This document shows, piece by piece, positions 59,401-64,000 of a DNA stretch of 64,000 nucleotides. Source of the DNA: Salvia splendens (Eukaryota > Streptophyta > Magnoliopsida > Lamiales > Lamiaceae); the NCBI RefSeq assembly GCF_004379255.2, contig NC_056050.1, positions 13,763,410 to 13,827,409 on the forward strand, written 5' to 3'. The notes under the pieces are model-generated. The model had not been told where the DNA came from. It was given only the letters and a program-made list of their open reading frames with translations, and did no database searches. Position 1 is the first letter of the stretch; every line of letters starts with the position of its first letter. Made by a program: the position numbers and the translations under genes.

Positions 59401-59878
59401 GCAGGTTGAGCGGGATGTTGCGGTGGATGTTGAGCTGGCTAGAGACCTTAGGATACGTTGTGTCGTCATACATAGGCGTGATCCTTGACTCTCCTTGAAC
59501 CTTATTTATCCGCTGCTATGTTTTAATTCGTGTCTTAAGACCGTAAGCTTTTCGTTTTGGTGTTGGGACATGTATGGTGGTGTTAGGATTTAAACGTGCA
59601 TCTACGTTGTCTTTTGAAAATGGTATTCTCCTAATTTAAGTTAAGTGCTTGTTCTACTTTAGTTTTTAGTTATTATATTTCTTAAGTCCAATTTTTCCCT
59701 TGTCTTTTTAAAAGTATTTTATCTTATGTCTTTTCAAAAAAAATATAACCTTAAAATCTTTAAACTAAGTTGTTTTCCTTTCTTCAAATCAATTAAGTTG
59801 TTCTTTTTAAATTGTAATCCATGCATGTCGGTCACGATCGCCGCGTTTGTGGTACCCCTTGTATGGGCGGTCGTGACA
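56417..59878 (+). repeat. 3' LTR of element B
   Basis: It matches 46985-50443 with few differences, for example one 3 bp insertion near 57127. The double hairpin is at 59356-59405. Confidence 0.95.
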
Positions 59879-59883
59879 AAGGG

Positions 59884-60575
59884 TGACTCCAGTCGGGGGA
59901 GCGGATGATTGGCGAACTGATCAATCTGTCCTTCAAAATCTGGAAGGCGGCTTTGCAGGCATCGGAAAACTCAAACTCCACTTCATTTTGTAGCAGCCTC
60001 GTCAAGGGTTGGGCAATCTTTGCAAAATCTTTTATGAAGCGTCTGTAAAAGCCAGCATGGCCCAGGAAAGCCTGGATTTCCTTTTTATTTGTTGGGTATG
60101 GAAGCTTTGCAATGACAGCCACCTTGGCTTGATCAACTTCAATTCCCCTGCTTGACACGACGTGGCCCAGGACAATGCCCTCAGTGACCATGAAATGGCA
60201 CTTATCAAAATTTAAGACCAGGTACTTCTGTCGGTACCTCTCCAGCACTCTGTTCAGGCTATGGATCCCTTGCTCAAATGTGTCCCCATAGACGGTAAAG
60301 TCGTCCATGAAGATCTCAATACAATCTTCTAACAAGTCAGAGATGATGCTCATCATGCATCTCGGAAGGTACCTGGAGCATTGCAGAGTCCGAATGGCAT
60401 CCTTCTGTAGGCGTAGGTGCCAAAGGGGCATGTAAATGTTGTCTTTTCTTGATCATCTGGGTTCACAGCAATTTGGAAGTAGCCGTTATACCCATCAAGG
60501 GAGTTGAAGTATTGCTTCCCGGCCAATATCTTAGCATTTGGTCAATGAATGGCATCGGGAAATGATCCTTCTTCG
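59884..60575 (-). pseudogene. Athila reverse transcriptase, second half
   Basis: It continues the RT after the solo LTR: YFNSLDGYNGYFQIAVNPDD (about 60500), RRMPFGLCNAPGTF (about 60400), the catalytic IFMDDFTVYGDTFEQ (about 60300), then the thumb and connection region (AFLGHAGFYRRFIKDFAKIA at about 60040), ending at element B. Frame changes lie near 60420 and 60550. Confidence 0.88.
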
Positions 60576-61835
60576 TGCTGGGGTTTGGAGCCCCTTGCAC
60601 AGCGGAAGTCATGCATTCACAAATAAATCAGATCTATGGATCTATTTGACCGATTATGGGATTAATTAACTACATGTTAAACACAGAATTGCATCCAAGA
60701 ACGCACATAATTCGTGTAAAAGGAATAAAAACCTAAAACATGAATTCCTACGGTTTAGAATTACCGATCTGATTCTCCAAAGAATCAACGATTGCTTGCG
60801 CCTTCTCCACGTGATGTTCTTCGTACTCAACCACAAATCTTCTAATCTGTATCCCGAACTTAGATAATGACCTTTGGGTGGACAAAGCTTGTCAGAATCG
60901 AAAAGGGTTTGATTAGAAAGAAGACAAAATATCAGTTTTCTCAAAAACCGATTTTTTTGTCCACTCCCACAGGGGAGCACGAAAATTAATGAGAAAAATC
61001 TCATTTAATCTCCTTTCTTATCTCCTTTTATAAAGAGTTATGATGGGCCAGATTAGGGATCCATGGAGGTTGGACTTGGGTCAAACCTGTTGGACTTTTA
61101 CTAATTAAATTGAGCCCCAATTTAATACAAGTCCAATAGAATATTATTATCATCCACTATAGTATAATAATATTGACTGCCCGTCCAATCCCAAATTACG
61201 AGTAATCCGGGCTTTACCTCTTTAATTTATTATTTCCCGTGTTTAAGATATAAATATCCATTAATTAATTTAAGTCTGCTATTTGACTATAATTAATTAA
61301 TATCTTTTTTCCAAGAGTTGTCTAGTTCAAAATCTTTATTTATTATTCTGGAATAAATTCCAACCGGCCGGGTTTCTGAATAATAAAACCTTTTTCGAAC
61401 ACCTCTTGAGGATATTATCAAACTGGACTTACCTAGTACACGATTCATTGCAATAACAATACTAGCACCTCTAGACATTGATCACCACTACCCAAGGTAA
61501 GGAAACATGCGGACTGACACTGCAACCTTTCATGATAGGTAGCCAAAGCCTATCTAGGTTGTGAAATTCTATTTCTCTTCTACAAAGGAACGACTGAGTT
61601 ACCTTCTGTGAACGTCGTTCACGACCAGTCTACTATGTAGAAGAATTAGACTTATTTGCTTCTTATACATTTAAATGTTTGAGAAACATCTTATAAATGC
61701 ATAAGCAAACACCAATGTGATAAAATTAATTCTTTTCGCCTTGGGTTAAAAGTGGATTGTAGAGTTTATTGTATACAAGCAATTCAATCCGTGCAACATG
61801 CTCGAAATATGCTTTTCAGTATACCAATCCTAACA
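60576..61835 (-). mobile_element. Solo LTR of a copia-type element, TSD CTTCG
   Basis: The unit starts TGCTGGGGTTTGGAGCCCC and ends ATCCTAACA on the + strand, with CTTCG on both sides (60571-60575 and 61836-61840). It shares ends and block order with the copia LTR at 10577-12119 but is clearly diverged, so it belongs to a related subfamily. Only one LTR remains, the product of LTR-LTR recombination. It interrupts the Athila RT after LNAATK. Confidence 0.93.
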
Positions 61836-63270
61836 CTTCGTGGCCGCATTCAGCTTCCTATAGTCTATGCACATCCTCCATCCAGTGACGGACCTTGTTG
61901 GAATCAACTCATTTTTCTCGTTCTTCACTACTTGGATTTCACTCTTCTTTGGCACCATATGAACTGGACTGACCCAGTTGCTATCCGGAATGGAGTATAT
62001 AATTCCGATGGAGACCAGCTTGACTATCTCATTGAGAACTTCCTTTCTCATGTTGGGGTTGAGCTTGCGTTGCTGGTCATGGTGGGGCTTTGCTCCTTTC
62101 TCTAGACGGATCTGGTGCATGCAAAAGTCTAGGCTAATTCCCACCAAATCCGTCAACTTCCACCGGATTGCCTTCTGATTGCGCCTCAGTACCTCCAGCA
62201 ATTGCTTTTCCTGCCCCTGGGTCAACTGATTGTTGATGATTACTAGCAGCGTTTCATTCTCCCCCAGATAGGCGTACTTCAAATGTGCTGGAGGCCGCTT
62301 AAGTTCTTTTGAAGTTGTGGGTAATTCAGTAGGTAGAGGGTTCTCTTCCGCTTCTCTTCTCAGTGGAGTGCCTTGAGCAGGCAGCTTCTCGAGGCTTGAC
62401 AATTGAGCGATCCCGCTTGACCCAGCTGGCCGCGGTCGCTCGCAAAAATCCATCACCGCTTTCGCGATGGCTTGATCATCCATCTCGCCAACTTTCATAG
62501 CCTCGTACCAGTCAGCAATTTCCTTCTCAACCTCTTCGTCTGCTGCGGAGTCGGTGAATTGCCTCTGTAGGAACTCCTCCTCGAGATACTCTTGCACCAG
62601 AGGCTCGATTACCTCCACCGAGTACACGTTCTCACTGTCCGTCGGCCATTTCATTGCTTCGTCAATGTTGAAAGTGAATTGCTCTCCTTTGAAGTCCAAA
62701 CTGATCGTCCCATTGCGGACGTCAATTATAGTGCTGGTTGTGGACAAGAACGACCTTCCCAATAAGACTCCACTAGACTTCTTTGCTGCTAGCTCTGTCA
62801 TTTTGATGACGAAGAAGTCGGCTGGGTACAGGAAATTGTTCTCCTTAACTATCACATCTTCGAGAATTCCCTCGGGGTGAATGCAAGAGATGTCGGCTAG
62901 CTGTATCATGATGTCAGTGTTGACGAGCTTAGCCTCTCCCAGCTTTTTGTATACGGAATACGACAATACATTGATAAATGCCCCGAGATCACACATTGCG
63001 TGCTCCACTTGAATGCCTCCAATCGAGATTGGGAGTGTGAACATCCCTGGGTCGGTCTTCTTTGATGGGAGGTCACTGCGCTATATCACTGCAGAGACAT
63101 TCTCCTCTGTAATCATTCTTCCTTCTTCATTGACTTTTCCCGCCAGGTAGTCTTTAACAAATTTGTTGATAGGGGGCATTTTCAACGCCGTCAGGAGTGG
63201 CACTTTGACTTCCACGTCCTTGAATAAGCTGGACACATCAATCGTTGCATCTCTCTTCCTTGTAATCATC
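61836..63270 (-). pseudogene. Athila protease and first part of RT
   Basis: Open from 63044 to the solo LTR for 404 codons, with a related frame upstream (63081-63269). The protease active-site segment reads CDLGAFINVL, the Athila variant of D-T/S-G, and is followed by VLLGRSFLSTT. A linker of about 150 residues leads to RT, which begins with VGISLDFCMHQIRLEKGAKP, WVSPVHMVPKK and GWRMCIDYRKLNAATK. A stop at about 63080 separates the two upstream frames. Confidence 0.88.
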
Positions 63271-64000
63271 GCGCGGTAGGGGTAGGGCTTGGTCTTCTCC
63301 GTTCCTTCGCCTTGACCTTCTCCTGAGGTCTCGCCGCATACCTTCTCTTTTCCCTTATCTCTTCCTCCAGCGGCTTGATCATGGAAGCTGGGGAACTTGC
63401 AGGTAGAGTGGGGCTTTGATACACCTTCCCTGACCTCAGGGAGACCTCGCTGATGTTCTCCCGCCCAGTGGGCTGCACCGTGGCTGGGATCTTTCCTTCA
63501 TTCCCTCTTAGCTTCCCAGTGACATGGCAACTTGAGAGAGCTTCTTTGTAAGTATATCCAGAGCTTACCTCTGCTCTTTTTGAGCCTCCTGGATTTCACG
63601 CATCGCATCATGCTGATGGTGCGGAACCATAGCCTCTCCTGGACCTTCATTCGGGTGCCTGTTGTATCTCTGATTTGAAGGTCCTGCACCGTGGCTGGGC
63701 TGAGGGTAGTCTGACGGTCCATAGTGCTCAGATTGACACTGGGGCTGATGGTATGGTTGGTTCCCTTGGCGTTGTTGGTTCCCTCTTTGATGCGGTGGAA
63801 TACAGCTCACCACTTGAATGTTCGGTTGTCTCCCGGAGTTGCTTGACTGGGGGCCTTGATGTCTATATCCCCAATTCCTTTCCTGTTGTCTGCCTGACCA
63901 ATTGGGCTGACCTCTAGAGGTGGTGGCCATACGTCTTCTCCTTAGGGGCTGGAGGTGGAGGTGCTCTGGCCTTTTCCGCGACTTCTAACAGCCTTTTCTC
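63271..64000 (-). pseudogene. Athila gag, C-terminal part
   Basis: Overlapping frames carry a Gln/Asn/Pro-rich sequence (for example 63565-63930) and then SEVSLRSGKVYQSP (about 63450), which in Athila elements lies between gag and protease. No zinc knuckle is visible in the part inside the window. The frame changes at about 63550 and 63930 indicate decay. The gag core lies beyond the right edge. Confidence 0.7.

Larger units (their letters stand above)
46985..59878 (+). mobile_element. Element B: nearly complete Tekay-like chromovirus, TSD AAGGG
   Basis: The LTRs (46985-50443 and 56417-59878, about 3.46 kb) are nearly identical; by eye I find roughly 25-30 differences. AAGGG flanks both ends (46980-46984 and 59879-59883). 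Interior order: primer binding site, an extra ORF, gag, pol with protease, RT, RNase H, integrase and chromodomain, palindrome, polypurine tract. It is inserted in the Athila pol between RT and RNase H. Pol has one frameshift and three stops, so it is not autonomous now. Confidence 0.95.
42341..64000 (-). mobile_element. Element D: Athila-like Ty3/gypsy element, split by two insertions, runs off the right edge
   Basis: Reading from right to left there are gag, protease, RT, RNase H, integrase and then a downstream ORF of the ATHILA ORF-1 type. Protease and integrase sequence style fits the Athila lineage. The element is interrupted at 60576-61835 by a solo LTR and at 46985-59878 by element B. 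Removing both restores continuous RT-RNase H order. The 3' LTR is missing: Athila sequence ends near 42341 in the duplicated pseudogene. The 5' LTR would lie beyond 64000. Many stops and frameshifts make it inactive. Confidence 0.88.

Overview
The window is plant nuclear DNA, very probably from a eudicot. It holds nested LTR retrotransposons of Ty3/gypsy and Ty1/copia type, MITEs, a Harbinger-like DNA element, and several broken, intron-containing plant genes. There is no bacterial-style gene organisation and no rRNA or tRNA gene that I could recognise. AT-rich leaders, many stop codons and layered insertions suggest a repeat-rich, gene-poor chromosome region.

Layout from left to right. (1) 1-23,813: element A, a Tekay-like chromovirus on the + strand with its 5' LTR cut by the window edge. 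It is interrupted by a non-autonomous LTR element (3,779-9,149, minus, TSD ACTTC, carrying a Stowaway-like MITE in one LTR) and by a decayed copia element (10,577-17,984, minus). Only the C-terminal gag and a broken pol remain of A. (2) 23,814-28,575: a minus-strand SPC25-like kinetochore gene, truncated at both ends. Element A sits in one of its exons. One of its short introns holds a 2.8 kb unit whose two ends are the same LTR start in inverted orientation, flanked by a TAAAT duplication. (3) 28,576-32,272: a Stowaway-like MITE lies just before this in the SPC25-like gene; this stretch has a foldback repeat and a truncated relative of element A (A'). (4) 32,273-42,340: a mosaic of intron-containing gene fragments, all on the minus strand. 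They come from an AT4G24610/AT5G65440-type gene (two partial tandem copies) and a MOR1/XMAP215-type gene, and a Harbinger-like element sits among them. (5) 42,341-64,000: element D, an Athila-like gypsy element on the minus strand. It is split by element B (46,985-59,878, +, a nearly complete Tekay-like chromovirus with TSD AAGGG) and by a solo copia-type LTR (60,576-61,835, TSD CTTCG).

No protein-coding host gene here looks functional. Element B is the youngest and most complete element: its LTRs are nearly identical, it has an intact additional ORF upstream of gag, and gag itself is open. Its pol carries one frameshift and three stops, so it could only move with help. The nesting gives relative ages: Athila D is older than B and the solo LTR; A is older than the copia element and the ACTTC element; the ACTTC element is older than its MITE.

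The most unusual features are the inverted-LTR unit inside the SPC25-like intron, the mosaic of captured gene fragments, the extra ORF in element B, and a double hairpin shared by otherwise diverged LTR families.
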